From CAYWTX01 sp964461295 (lineage in GTDB: Bacteria; Planctomycetota; Phycisphaerae; SM23-33), in contig CAYWTX010000132.1 in NCBI GenBank assembly GCA_964461295.1, forward strand, positions 1 through 13,186: DNA of 13,186 nucleotides, written 5' to 3'. A program made the translations under genes and the position numbers. Each line of letters opens with the position of its first letter. Positions within the stretch are counted from its first letter, which is position 1. Of the stretch, positions 5,683-13,186 are shown one piece after another. Below the pieces are notes generated by a model that was not told the DNA's origin, did not search any database, and was given only the letters and a program-made list of their open reading frames with translations.

Positions 5683-5734
5683 GCCGCGCCGCGGCGCGGC
5701 ACGCACGTCGGCGCCGCCGGGCGATCGCGCCCGG
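5683..5734 (-). terminator. Hairpins after the ligase-like gene (possible weak terminator)
   Basis: Just past the stop of the ligase-like gene are a 7-bp hairpin CCGGGCG/CGCCCGG with an ATCG loop (5717-5734) and a perfect 18-bp palindrome GCCGCGCCGCGGCGCGGC (5683-5700). No U-run follows either of them, so this is not a canonical intrinsic terminator. It may mark the 3' end of the transporter transcript through pausing or Rho. The structures are seen; the function is inference. Confidence 0.4.
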
Positions 5735-5738
5735 CCGC

Positions 5739-7058
5739 TCACGGCAGCCGCCTGTCCACCACCTGCTCGTTCTCGCCAGGGACCTGCCGCAGGCTTCGCG
5801 GTTCCGCGAACCTGACGGCTGCATCCACGTCCAGGACCTCTTTCAGACGCCGGACGATTCGCGTGCGCAGCGCCCCCAGCGCCCGCGGCTCGTCCATCGA
5901 GGGCATCGCGTCGGACACTTCCACGCGCACCTCCAGCGTGTCGGCGCCCTCCTTGTGGTCCAGGACGACCTGGAATCGCAGGCTTGGTCCCCCGACCTCG
6001 GCCAGGACCGTCTGCACCTGCGATGGAAAGAAGCTCGCCCCCCCGAACACGATCATGTCGTCAACCCGCCCCCGGACGCGGGCGATGCGGGCCCGCGTCC
6101 GCCCGCACGCGCAGGGGTCCAGGCTCACGCTCGTGATGTCGCCCGTGCGATAGCGGATGAGCGGGAAACCCTCCTTCGTGATCGTCGTCAGCACCAGCTC
6201 GCCCTCGTGGCCTGGCGGCACGGCCCGCAGGCTGGCCGGGTCGATCACCTCGGCCAGGAAGTGGTCCTCGTTGACGTGCAGCCCCTGCCGCAGGTGGCAC
6301 TCGCCGGCCGCCCCGGCCCCGACCACGTCGGTCAGCCCGTAGGTGTCGCTGAGTCGGATGTGCAGCCGCCCCTCAAGCTGCTGGCGGGCGGCATCGCTGA
6401 ACCGCTCGCCGCCCAGCAGCCCCAGGCGCAGGTGAAGTTGTTCAGGATGCAGGTGCGCCGAGTCCAGGGCGTCGGCCAGGCTGGCGGCGTGGCTGGGCGT
6501 GGTGACAAGGGCCGTCGTCTTGAAGTCCCGCATGACCACGAGCTGCTTGGCGGCGCTGGCGCTGGTGCCGGCGGGGATGACGGAGGCCCCGATCTGCTCG
6601 GCCCCCTGCTGGAAGCCGAAGCCGCCGTAGTAGAGGTTGTAGTCCAGGGCAATCTGCACCACGTCGTGTTCGGTGATGCCGCACGCCGCCAGCAGCCTGG
6701 CGGCGCATCCGGTCCAGTGGCGCAGGTCGTTCCGCGTGTAGCCGACGACGATCGGCCCGCCGCCGGGACCCGGCAGCGAGTGGATCCGCACGATGTCCCG
6801 CAGCGGCACGGCGAACATCCCGTAGGGGCAGCTTCGCTGGAGGTCGGCCTGCGTGGTGAAAGGCAGGTCCGCCAGCGCGCCCAGCTCGCCGATCCGCTCG
6901 AGGTTGACGCAGTGCTCGTCGAAGCTCGTGCGGTAGAACGCCACGTTGCGGTAGACGCGGTTGAGCGTGGACTGGAGCCGCTCGAACTGGAGCTGCTCCA
7001 GTTCCTCGCGCGGCATCGATTCACACCCGGGGCTGTACAGGTTCGGTTGCGTTGCCAT
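5739..7058 (-). CDS. Phenylacetate-CoA ligase family protein with degenerate active-site motifs (439 aa)
   Basis: Member of the PaaK-type branch of AMP-forming acyl-CoA synthetases, which activate aromatic acids to CoA thioesters. Seen: the family N-terminus (MPREELEQLQFERLQSTL, then VYRNVAFYR), VGYTRNDL (105-112), SDTYGLTDVVGAGAAGEC (237-254), GFPLIRYRTGD (297-307) and GRVDDMIVFGGASFFPSQV (330-348). Length is normal. Two key motifs are altered: the P-loop, normally SSGTTGKP, reads LPGPGGGP (95-102), and the C-terminal catalytic lysine motif (SEGKAKRV) reads VPGENEQV with Glu at the lysine position (430-431 region). I chose the ATG at 7056-7058 because GAGG lies just before it and the family sequence begins upstream of the next Met. 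It overlaps the end of livF by 38 bp, indicating translational coupling. It may be a catalytically impaired or repurposed paralogue. Confidence 0.88.
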   Translation of the reverse strand: MATQPNLYSPGCESMPREELEQLQFERLQSTLNRVYRNVAFYRTSFDEHCVNLERIGELGALADLPFTTQADLQRSCPYGMFAVPLRDIVRIHSLPGPGGGPIVVGYTRNDLRHWTGCAARLLAACGITEHDVVQIALDYNLYYGGFGFQQGAEQIGASVIPAGTSASAAKQLVVMRDFKTTALVTTPSHAASLADALDSAHLHPEQLHLRLGLLGGERFSDAARQQLEGRLHIRLSDTYGLTDVVGAGAAGECHLRQGLHVNEDHFLAEVIDPASLRAVPPGHEGELVLTTITKEGFPLIRYRTGDITSVSLDPCACGRTRARIARVRGRVDDMIVFGGASFFPSQVQTVLAEVGGPSLRFQVVLDHKEGADTLEVRVEVSDAMPSMDEPRALGALRTRIVRRLKEVLDVDAAVRFAEPRSLRQVPGENEQVVDRRLP

Positions 7059-7791
7059 TGTCGTCCTCGTCGATCCGGCGGTATTCCTTGCCCAGGTAGG
7101 CCCGCTGCACCTCGGGATTGGCCGACAGCTCGGCCGAGCTGCCCTCCAGCACGATCTGCCCGGTTTCCAGCACGTATCCCCGGTCCGCCACGGCCAGGGC
7201 CGCACGGGCGTTCTGCTCGACCAGGAGCACGGTCATGCCCCCGCGCCGCAGCGCCGACAGCGTGGCGTAGATGTCGCGGACCACCAGCGGCGCCACGCCG
7301 AGCGACGGCTCGTCCAGCATGAGCAGCCTGGGACGCGACATGAGCGCCCGCCCGATGGCCAGCATCTGCTGCTGCCCGCCGGACAGCGTGCCCGCCAACT
7401 GCCTGTGGCGCTCCTTGAGGATGGGAAACAGCGCGCAGGCCTCCTCAAGCAGCCCAGCCAGTTCCGCTCGCCCCCCGCGCCGGCAGTACGCCCCCAGAAG
7501 AAGGTTCTCGCGGACCGTCAGCGTCGGAAAGACGTGCCGGCCCTCCGGAACCAGGCAGCAGCCGCGCGCGACGATCTTCTCCGCCGCGACGCCGCCGATC
7601 TCCCGCTTGTCGAAGAACACCTTTCCCGCCCGCGGGCGCAGCACGCCGGCGATCGTCTTGAGCAGCGTGGTCTTGCCCGCGCCGTTGGCGCCGATGATCG
7701 TCACCACCTCCCCCGGAGAGACGTGCAGCGAAATGCCCTTGAGCACCCGCAGCGCCCCGTAGCCGGCCTGGAGATTGAGCGCCCTAAGCAT
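7021..7791 (-). CDS. livF: LivF: ATPase of a branched-chain/aromatic amino-acid ABC importer (256 aa)
   Basis: Second nucleotide-binding subunit of a HAAT-type importer; it pairs with LivG on the cytoplasmic face to power transport. Seen: Walker A GANGAGKTT (34-42), Q-loop region, signature LSGGQQQM (136-143), Walker B LLMLDEPSLG (156-165) and the LivF-typical VEQN (191-194) in place of an H-loop histidine. Length is normal; a charged tail (RRIDEDDNGN) follows the fold. The start ATG (7789-7791) has GGGAG upstream and overlaps the livG stop by 8 bp. The 3' end overlaps the ligase-like gene. Confidence 0.96.
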   Translation of the reverse strand: MLRALNLQAGYGALRVLKGISLHVSPGEVVTIIGANGAGKTTLLKTIAGVLRPRAGKVFFDKREIGGVAAEKIVARGCCLVPEGRHVFPTLTVRENLLLGAYCRRGGRAELAGLLEEACALFPILKERHRQLAGTLSGGQQQMLAIGRALMSRPRLLMLDEPSLGVAPLVVRDIYATLSALRRGGMTVLLVEQNARAALAVADRGYVLETGQIVLEGSSAELSANPEVQRAYLGKEYRRIDEDDNGNATEPVQPRV

Positions 7792-8554
7792 TCTCGTCTC
7801 CCAGGTAGACGCGAATGACGTTGGGGTCGCGCTGGATGGCCCGCGGCGGGCCCTCGGCGATCTTCCGCCCCTGGTCCAGCGCGACCACCTCGTCGGAAAT
7901 GTCCATCACGAGCGACATGTCGTGCTCCACCACCAGGCACGTCACGCCGCGGCTGCGAATCCGCAGGATCAGCCGCGACAGGGCCTGCGTCTCGTAGATG
8001 TTCAGCCCGGCCGCCGGCTCGTCCAGCATCAGCAGCTTCGGTTCCGTCGCCAGCGCCCGCGCGAGTTCCACCAGCCTCTGCCGGCCGAAGGGCAGGCTCC
8101 CGGCGGGCTCCTCGGCCAGGGCCTCCAGGTCCAGCTCGGCCAGAATCGCCCGCGCCTCGGCCGCGATCCGCCGCTCCTCCCGCCAGGTCCACGGCATGTG
8201 GAGCATCCCGGCGACGAAGCCGCTCCGCGTGCGACAGTGGCGGGCAACCATGACGTTCTCCAGGACGGTCATGTGCCCGAACAGGCGGGTGGCCTGGAAG
8301 GTTCGCGCGATGCCGAGGGCGGCCACCACGTGCGGTTTGTGCCGGGTGATGGGCCTGCCGGCCAGGAGCACCTCGCCCGCGTCCGGATCGAGGGAGCCGG
8401 CGATGAGGTTGAACAGCGTGGTCTTGCCCGCGCCGTTGGGGCCGATCACCGCCTTGATGACGCCCCGCGGCACATGGAAGCTCACGTCCTTGACGGCCTG
8501 AAGGCCGCCAAAGCAGCGGCTGAGCCCCCTGGTTTCCAGCAGCGACTCAGCCAT
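7784..8554 (-). CDS. livG: LivG: ATPase of a branched-chain/aromatic amino-acid ABC importer (256 aa)
   Basis: First nucleotide-binding subunit of the importer. Seen: Walker A GPNGAGKTT (38-46), TFQATRLFGHMTVLENV after the Q-loop (85-101), signature LPFGRQR (154-160, the LivG variant of LSGGQ), Walker B LLMLDEPAAGLN (174-185) and the catalytic H-loop VEHDMSL with H211. LivG therefore supplies the canonical histidine that LivF lacks, as is usual for the pair. It overlaps livM by 8 bp at its start and livF by 8 bp at its end. Confidence 0.96.
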   Translation of the reverse strand: MAESLLETRGLSRCFGGLQAVKDVSFHVPRGVIKAVIGPNGAGKTTLFNLIAGSLDPDAGEVLLAGRPITRHKPHVVAALGIARTFQATRLFGHMTVLENVMVARHCRTRSGFVAGMLHMPWTWREERRIAAEARAILAELDLEALAEEPAGSLPFGRQRLVELARALATEPKLLMLDEPAAGLNIYETQALSRLILRIRSRGVTCLVVEHDMSLVMDISDEVVALDQGRKIAEGPPRAIQRDPNVIRVYLGDENA

Positions 8555-9617
8555 GGCTGGGCCCTCGCCACAGGCGCCGGATCGCCGCCAGGGACGGCAG
8601 TCGCAGCAGCCCCTGGGGCGCCAAGAGCATGACGCCGATCAGGATCGCGCCGAAGACGGCGTCGTCGTATGTCCCGAACACCCCCCGAAGCGACAAGAAG
8701 TTCAGAATGGCTCCCATCACCATCGCGCCCCACAGGTTGGCCATGCCCCCCAGCGCCACGATCGCCAGGTATCGCACGGACTTCATCACCGTGACCTCGG
8801 ATGGGCCGATGCTGCCGTTGTAGTGCGTCAGCAGCGCTCCGCCGGCCGCGGCCACCACGGCGCTGATCACGAACGTCGCCAGCTTGCAGCGGTACGTGTT
8901 GACTCCCAGCGAGCCGGCCGCCTCCTCGTTCTCGTGAATCGACCGCAAGGCCCGCCCGATCCGTGAATGCACCAGGTTGGCGATGAGCACCATGGCCAGC
9001 AGCACCGCCGCCCAGGCGATGTAGTAGTTCTGCACGCGGAACGCCGCCCGCCCGTTGACCTGAAGATCGCCGATGAGCCGCAGCGGCGGGACGTTCGAGA
9101 TGCCGTCGGCCTGCCCCAGCAGCGGCACGCCCAGCACGACGCGATAGATGATCAGCCCGAAGCCCAGCGTCGCCATCGCCATGTAGTGGCCCTTCAGCCG
9201 CAGCACGGGCAGCCCGATGAGGACGGCCACGACCGCCGCCAGCACCATCGAGACCGCCAGCGACGCCGGAGGCGAGAACGACGCGAGGGTTTGCCCGTAG
9301 AGGTCCTGGCGCTCGACCACCAGCCCGGCGCCGGCAAGCCACTCCATCGCCGCGCCGCCCCGCCAGGCGGCGAGGTCGCACGTGGTCATCACGGCCGAGG
9401 TGTAGCCCCCCACGGCGAAGAATCCCGCCTGCCCCAGCGAGACCTGCCCGGCGTAGCCCATCAGCAGGCACAGCGAGATGACCACCAGCGCGTAGTAGGC
9501 CGACATCGTCAACTGGGTCATGTAGTAGGTCGAGTCGGTCGCCGACAGGGCCAGTTGCAGCCCCACCACCGCGGCCGCGGCTGCCAGCACGGGCAAGTAT
9601 CGCCGGGCGCGGGTCAT
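8547..9617 (-). CDS. livM: LivM: inner-membrane permease subunit (356 aa)
   Basis: Integral membrane permease of the HAAT importer. Seen: multiple hydrophobic segments beginning near residue 8 (VLAAAAAVVGLQLALSA), the family motif CLLMGYAGQVSLGQAGFFAVG, RLKGHYMAMATLGFGLI, and the ATPase-contacting loop SRIGRALRSIHENEEAAGSL followed by TFVISAVVAAAGGALL. The C-terminus is ALRPQG-like (MLLAPQGLL). The ATG at 9615-9617 overlaps the livH stop as ATGA, the classic coupled junction, which decides this start over a longer open frame that reaches into livH. A segment of about 25 residues with two aromatic/charged clusters (around AMEWLAGAGLVVERQDLYGQ) forms a longer than usual loop after the third or fourth helix. 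Confidence 0.95.
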   Translation of the reverse strand: MTRARRYLPVLAAAAAVVGLQLALSATDSTYYMTQLTMSAYYALVVISLCLLMGYAGQVSLGQAGFFAVGGYTSAVMTTCDLAAWRGGAAMEWLAGAGLVVERQDLYGQTLASFSPPASLAVSMVLAAVVAVLIGLPVLRLKGHYMAMATLGFGLIIYRVVLGVPLLGQADGISNVPPLRLIGDLQVNGRAAFRVQNYYIAWAAVLLAMVLIANLVHSRIGRALRSIHENEEAAGSLGVNTYRCKLATFVISAVVAAAGGALLTHYNGSIGPSEVTVMKSVRYLAIVALGGMANLWGAMVMGAILNFLSLRGVFGTYDDAVFGAILIGVMLLAPQGLLRLPSLAAIRRLWRGPSHG

Positions 9618-10504
9618 GCGGCCCCCATCCGGGCGGCCTGGCGCCGGGCGAACAGGCCGCTCGGACGCAGCACCAGCGCCAGCAGCAGCACGACGATGGA
9701 GACGGCTTCCTTGTAGGCCACCGGAAACTGGCTGGCGGTGAATGCCTCCAGCAGGCCCAGCAGCAGCCCGGCCGCCACCGCGGCCATGCTGTTGCCCAGT
9801 CCACCCAGGATCGCCACGGTGAAGCCTTTGATCGCCAACGGCGCCCCCATGTCGTACTGCGTCTGCGTGATAGGCGAGACGACGCACCCGGCCAGCGCCC
9901 CGATGCCCGCCGACAGCATGAACGACAGCGTCACCATCCACCGGTCGGGGATGCCGCACAGCCGGGCGGCCATGCGGTCATCGGAGCACGCCCGCATCGC
10001 CCAGCCCGCCCGCGTCAGTCGGAAGAACGCCGTCAGGCCCGCCACGATCACGGCGGCCGTGCCCAGCACCCACAGCACCTGCGGCGAGATGTGCGCCCCC
10101 AGGACGCTCACCGTCGAGACGCCCGTGCCGGTGAAGTACGGCAGCGACCGCACCTTCTCGTCCCACACGTGCAGCATCGCCTCGCGGATGAGGATGGAGA
10201 TGCCGATGGTGATCACGATCAGCCGGAGCACCGACGCGTCCCGCACGGGACGGATCACCACCAGTTCGATCAGTCCGCCCAGCAGCGTCGTGATCGCCAC
10301 CGCCAGCAGGATCGCCACCGGCAGCGGCACCAGCGCCGACAGGCTGATGGCTGCCATCGCCCCGACGACCAGGAACTCGCCCTGGGCGAAGTTGATGACG
10401 CCCGTGGCGTTGTAGATGATGTTGAAGCCGATCGCCACGACAGCGTAGATGCTGCCGACGGTGATGCCCGATAGCGCGTACTGGATGGCCTGCGTGAAGT
10501 CCAT
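9614..10504 (-). CDS. livH: LivH: inner-membrane permease subunit (296 aa)
   Basis: First permease of the importer. Seen: the family start FTQAIQYALSGITVGSIYAV, GFNIIYNATGVINFAQGEFL (the LivH hallmark), a hydrophobic core with about eight membrane segments, the RAGWAMRACSDDRMAARLCG coupling loop and FMLSAGIGALAGCVVSPI. The end is the typical VLLLALVLRPSGLFA. Length is normal. It begins 15 bp after the first binding-protein gene; the Shine-Dalgarno is weak, so translation may be coupled to the gene before it. Confidence 0.96.
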   Translation of the reverse strand: MDFTQAIQYALSGITVGSIYAVVAIGFNIIYNATGVINFAQGEFLVVGAMAAISLSALVPLPVAILLAVAITTLLGGLIELVVIRPVRDASVLRLIVITIGISILIREAMLHVWDEKVRSLPYFTGTGVSTVSVLGAHISPQVLWVLGTAAVIVAGLTAFFRLTRAGWAMRACSDDRMAARLCGIPDRWMVTLSFMLSAGIGALAGCVVSPITQTQYDMGAPLAIKGFTVAILGGLGNSMAAVAAGLLLGLLEAFTASQFPVAYKEAVSIVVLLLALVLRPSGLFARRQAARMGAA

Positions 10505-10519
10505 TCGACCAGGGCCCGG

Positions 10520-11704
10520 TCAGTCCTTGTAGATCGCGAACTTGCCGTCCTTCACCGTCAGCATCTCGAAGGCGTCCATCTTCAGCCCGTTGTGGTCCCG
10601 CGGCGAGAAGCTGAAGACCCCGGCCGTGCCGACGATGCCCTGCAAGCTCTCGATCGCCTCGCGGACCTGCTCGCGGTCGGTCGTGCCCGCCTTCCGGATC
10701 GCCTCCGTCAAAATCAGGATCGCGTCGTAGGCGTGCCCGCCGAACGTGCTGGCGTCCTCCTTGTAGCGGGCCTCGTAGTCGCGCTTGTAGGCCGTCAGCA
10801 GCGCCTTCTGCGCGTGGCCGTCCGGCAGGATCTCGGCGACCAGCAGCCGGCCGCAGGGGAACACCGTCCCGTTGGTTGCCTCGCCGCCGGCCTGCACGTA
10901 CTTGATGTTGCCGAATCCGTGGCTCTGGAACAGCGGCACGTTCAGCCCCACCTGCCTCATGTTCCTGGCCACGAGGCTCTGGGCCGGAACGATGGACCAG
11001 TTGACCACTGCCTTCACGTCCTGGCCCTTGAGCTTGGTCAGCACGTCGGTCAGGTCGGTCGCCTGCTTGTCGTACGCCTCGGAGATGGCGACCGTGACGC
11101 CGTACTCGCCGGCGAGCTTCTCCAACTGGGCCTTGCCGGCCATGCCGAAGCCGTCGTTGCTCGCCACGACCCCGATCCGGGCGATGCCCTTGCCCTTCAT
11201 GAGCTGGTAGATGCGCCGGGCGGCGTCGCTGTCCTTCTGCGGACTCTTGAAGACGTAGCTGGCGACCGGGTTGACGATGTCCTCGGCGGCCGCGCACGAG
11301 ATCAGGATCGTCTTGCCCTCCTGGCAGAGGGTTTTGATCGCCATCGTCTCCCCGCTGGTCGACGGGCCCACGATCGCCACCACCTTGTGCTCGTCGATCA
11401 ACTGCTTGGCCAGAGAGATGGCGTTCTCCGGCTTGCCGCCGGAATCCCTGATGAGGATCTCAATCTTCCGCCCGCCGATGCCGCCGGCGGCGTTGAGCTT
11501 GTCGACGAGCATCTCGGCCGTACGCTGCTCCGGCGCGCCCAGGAACGCGGCCGGGCCCGTCACCGAGAAGATGGCGCCGATCTTGATCGGCCCGTCCCCC
11601 CCCTTCTGCGCGGGCCGAGGGGGCGATTTCTCCCCGCAGCCCGACACGACCCAGGCGAGTCCCGCCGCCAGCACGCATGCAACCGCGATGATCCGAGTGT
11701 TCAT
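10520..11704 (-). CDS. livK: LivK-type periplasmic binding lipoprotein, copy 1 (394 aa)
   Basis: Type I periplasmic binding protein that delivers substrate to LivHM. Seen: a lipoprotein signal with lipobox VSGC (Cys23), then a flexible Pro/Gly/Lys linker and IKIGAIFSVTGPAAFLG. The ligand-site region is VGPSTSGETMAI, followed by ISCAAAEDIVNP, SNDGFGMAG, SEAYDKQATDLTDVL, and HAYDAILIL near the end. Length is normal for the family. Preceded by AAGGACAAGG close to the ATG (11702-11704). It is a tandem paralogue of the gene 31 bp upstream. The substrate is probably a branched-chain or aromatic amino acid or a related carboxylate; the sequence alone does not settle it. Confidence 0.95.
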   Translation of the reverse strand: MNTRIIAVACVLAAGLAWVVSGCGEKSPPRPAQKGGDGPIKIGAIFSVTGPAAFLGAPEQRTAEMLVDKLNAAGGIGGRKIEILIRDSGGKPENAISLAKQLIDEHKVVAIVGPSTSGETMAIKTLCQEGKTILISCAAAEDIVNPVASYVFKSPQKDSDAARRIYQLMKGKGIARIGVVASNDGFGMAGKAQLEKLAGEYGVTVAISEAYDKQATDLTDVLTKLKGQDVKAVVNWSIVPAQSLVARNMRQVGLNVPLFQSHGFGNIKYVQAGGEATNGTVFPCGRLLVAEILPDGHAQKALLTAYKRDYEARYKEDASTFGGHAYDAILILTEAIRKAGTTDREQVREAIESLQGIVGTAGVFSFSPRDHNGLKMDAFEMLTVKDGKFAIYKD

Positions 11705-11735
11705 GTGCCTTGTCCTTTCTTCTGTGGTGGAGCGG

Positions 11736-12908
11736 CTACTTCTTGTGGATGGCGAACTTCCCGTCCTTGACGGTCAGCATCTCGAATGCGTCGATGCCAA
11801 GGCCGCTGTGGTCGGTGGGCGAGAAGGTGAAGATGCCGTCGGTGCCGACGAGGCCCTTGATGCCTTCGATCGCGTCGCGAACCTTCTGCCGGTCGGTGCT
11901 CTTGGCCGTCCTGATCGCCTCCGCCAGGATCAGCAGCGCGTCGTACGGGTGCCCGCCGAAGGTGCTCACGTCCTCCTTGAAGCGGCTCTCGTACTCCGTC
12001 TTGTACGCCATCAGCACCTTCTTCTGCGGGTGGTCATCGCCAAGCGACTCGGCCACCAGCAACCGTCCGCACGGGAACAGTGTGCCGTTGGCGGCCTCGC
12101 CGGCGGCCTGAACGTACTTGATGTTGCCGAAGCCCATGCTCTGGTAGAGCGGCACGTTCAGCCCCACCTGCTTCATGCTCCTGGCCACCAGGCTCTGGGC
12201 GGGCACGATCGACCAGTTGACGACGGCCTTGACGTCCCGGCCTTTGAGCTTGGTCAGCACGTCGGTGAGGTCGGTCGCCTGCTTGTCATAGGCCTCCGAA
12301 ATCGCCACCGTGACGCCGTGCTCGCCGGCGAGTTTCTCCAGTTGGGCCTTGCCGGCCATGCCGTAGCCGTCGTTGCTGGCGATCACGCCGATCGTGCTGA
12401 TGGCCTGGTCCTTCATCGTCCTGTAGATCAGCCGCACCGCGTCGCTGTCCTTCTGCGGCACCTTGAAGACGTAACTGGCAATGGGGTTGACGATGGTCTC
12501 GGCGGCCGCGCACGAGATCAGGATCGTCTTGCCCTCCTGGCAGATCGCCTTGATCGCCATCGTCTCGCCGCTGGTGGACGGGCCGATGACGGCCAGCACC
12601 TTCTCCTCGTCGATCAACTGCTTGGCCAGCGACACGGCCTTCTCCGGGCTGCCGCCGGAGTCCTTGACGATGAGATCGATCTTGCGCCCATCGATGCCGC
12701 CGGCGGCGTTCATCCTGTCCACGAGCATCCGGGCGGTCTTCTCTTCGGGGGCCCCCAGGAACGAAGCCGGGCCGGTCACCGAGAAGATGGCCCCGATCTT
12801 CACCGGCAACTGGCCCCGCGGCGAAGTCGAACTACCCTTGTCGCACCCGGCCCAGGCCAGGGCGGCCACCAGCGCCAACGCCGTACACGCCGTCACACGA
12901 GTCGCCAT
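11736..12908 (-). CDS. livK: LivK-type periplasmic binding lipoprotein, copy 2 (390 aa)
   Basis: Paralogue of the copy downstream, with the same layout: lipobox WAGC (Cys22), then VKIGAIFSVTGPASFLG, IGPSTSGETMAI, ISCAAAETIVNP, SNDGYGMAG, SEAYDKQATDLTDVL and GGHPYDALLIL. In a 75-residue stretch starting at GMAGKAQLEK the two copies differ at only 5 positions, whereas the preceding N-terminal domain differs more often. A clear AAGGAG precedes the ATG (12906-12908). It lies 20 bp after the ACT-domain gene and is the first transporter gene of the operon. Two binding proteins for one permease usually broaden substrate range or affinity. Confidence 0.95.
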   Translation of the reverse strand: MATRVTACTALALVAALAWAGCDKGSSTSPRGQLPVKIGAIFSVTGPASFLGAPEEKTARMLVDRMNAAGGIDGRKIDLIVKDSGGSPEKAVSLAKQLIDEEKVLAVIGPSTSGETMAIKAICQEGKTILISCAAAETIVNPIASYVFKVPQKDSDAVRLIYRTMKDQAISTIGVIASNDGYGMAGKAQLEKLAGEHGVTVAISEAYDKQATDLTDVLTKLKGRDVKAVVNWSIVPAQSLVARSMKQVGLNVPLYQSMGFGNIKYVQAAGEAANGTLFPCGRLLVAESLGDDHPQKKVLMAYKTEYESRFKEDVSTFGGHPYDALLILAEAIRTAKSTDRQKVRDAIEGIKGLVGTDGIFTFSPTDHSGLGIDAFEMLTVKDGKFAIHKK

Positions 12909-12928
12909 TGTGTTCTCCTTTTCAGCCG

Positions 12929-13186
12929 CTAGAGGTTCCGAATCATGTCCTCGGGGAGAATCCGGATGTGATGTCTGGCCAGCGCCCGCACCGCCAGAAC
13001 CGCATCGTCGGTCTTGAAGACCACGATGGCATTGTCGCCCGTCTTCCCGAAGAAGGTGTACATGTATTCCACGTTCACGTCCTCGACGTCCAGGGCCTCC
13101 GCCACCCGGTGAAGCCCGCCGGGACGGTCGTCCATCTCCACCGCAAGCACGTCGCTTTCCTGGGCGGCCAGGCCGTGCGCCTTCAG
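12929..13186 (-). CDS. ACT-domain protein (N-terminus cut by window edge)
   Basis: Amino-acid-sensing ACT domain. The frame is open to the window edge, so the annotated part is only the C-terminal 85 residues. Seen: a linker-like segment (LKAHGLAAQESD), then DVLAVEMDDRPGGLHRVAEA, VNVEYMYTFFGKTGDNAIVV, AVLAVRALARHHIRIL and the end PEDMIRNL. This matches the second half of the stand-alone tandem-ACT proteins of about 140 aa. The DRPGGL motif forms the expected ligand-binding turn. An internal GTG at 13148-13150 could serve as a start, but the upstream residues fit the family and argue for a longer protein. Likely binds an amino acid and regulates the transporter or the ligase-like partner. ACT proteins are often found beside PaaK-type ligases and Liv transporters, which supports an aromatic amino-acid theme. 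Confidence 0.88.
   Translation of the reverse strand: MKAHGLAAQESDVLAVEMDDRPGGLHRVAEALDVEDVNVEYMYTFFGKTGDNAIVVFKTDDAVLAVRALARHHIRILPEDMIRNL

Noticed and set aside
5683..5734. Canonical Rho-independent terminator
   Set aside because: The stems are strong but no run of T follows on the transcribed strand, so it is reported only as a possible weak terminator.
4192..6153. Very long open frame on the plus strand (over 650 codons)
   Set aside because: It lies antisense to the secreted-protein and ligase-like genes. Its translation is rich in Arg, Ala, Gly, Val and His with no family motifs, as expected from high-GC codon bias on the opposite strand.
10592..12932. Two long plus-strand frames opposite the binding-protein genes
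   Set aside because: They mirror the tandem duplication of the real genes on the minus strand and carry no family features of their own.

Overview
This GC-rich window comes from a bacterial chromosome, and every gene I can support lies on the minus strand, so transcription runs from high to low coordinates. It holds two unrelated gene clusters separated by about 700 bases without a convincing gene. Two things suggest Planctomycetota or a relative in the PVC superphylum: a sugar-type bacterial microcompartment (BMC) locus with a DeoR regulator, a PduL phosphotransacylase, PduA-like shell proteins and an acetate kinase, and the combination of a secreted propeller-like protein with a four-helix-bundle gene. 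This assignment is inference from gene content; there is no marker gene such as rRNA in the window.

Left cluster (1-3567), read from right to left: a palindromic candidate operator abutting a strong sigma-70-type promoter, a DeoR/GlpR-family regulator, a hairpin-rich repeat, PduL, a four-helix-bundle protein flanked by purine-rich low-complexity DNA, two BMC-H shell hexamer proteins, and an acetate kinase cut by the left edge. PduL and acetate kinase together would turn acyl-CoA made inside the compartment into acyl-phosphate and then into ATP. The aldehyde dehydrogenase, the pentameric vertex protein and any signature aldolase are not in the window and presumably lie beyond position 1. The acetate kinase carries substitutions at two positions that are catalytic in the family.

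Middle (3568-5604): an intergenic region with an imperfect inverted-repeat element, then a gene for a predicted secreted, probably beta-propeller protein of unknown function.

Right cluster (5739-13186), a tight operon read from right to left: a protein with ACT domains (cut by the right edge), two tandem paralogous periplasmic binding lipoproteins, two membrane permeases (LivH, LivM), two ATPases (LivG, LivF), and a protein of the phenylacetate-CoA ligase family. Gaps are 15-31 bp or the genes overlap, so this is very probably one transcript. It is a complete branched-chain or aromatic amino-acid (HAAT-type) ABC importer. The ligase-like protein has lost the usual ATP-binding P-loop residues and the C-terminal catalytic lysine, which raises the possibility of a non-catalytic role.

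The items most worth a second look are the degenerate ligase-like protein in the transporter operon, the divergent acetate kinase, the four-helix-bundle gene embedded in the microcompartment operon, the four-hairpin repeat whose copies supply both the end of the regulator gene and the ribosome binding site of pduL, and the abutting promoter and operator.
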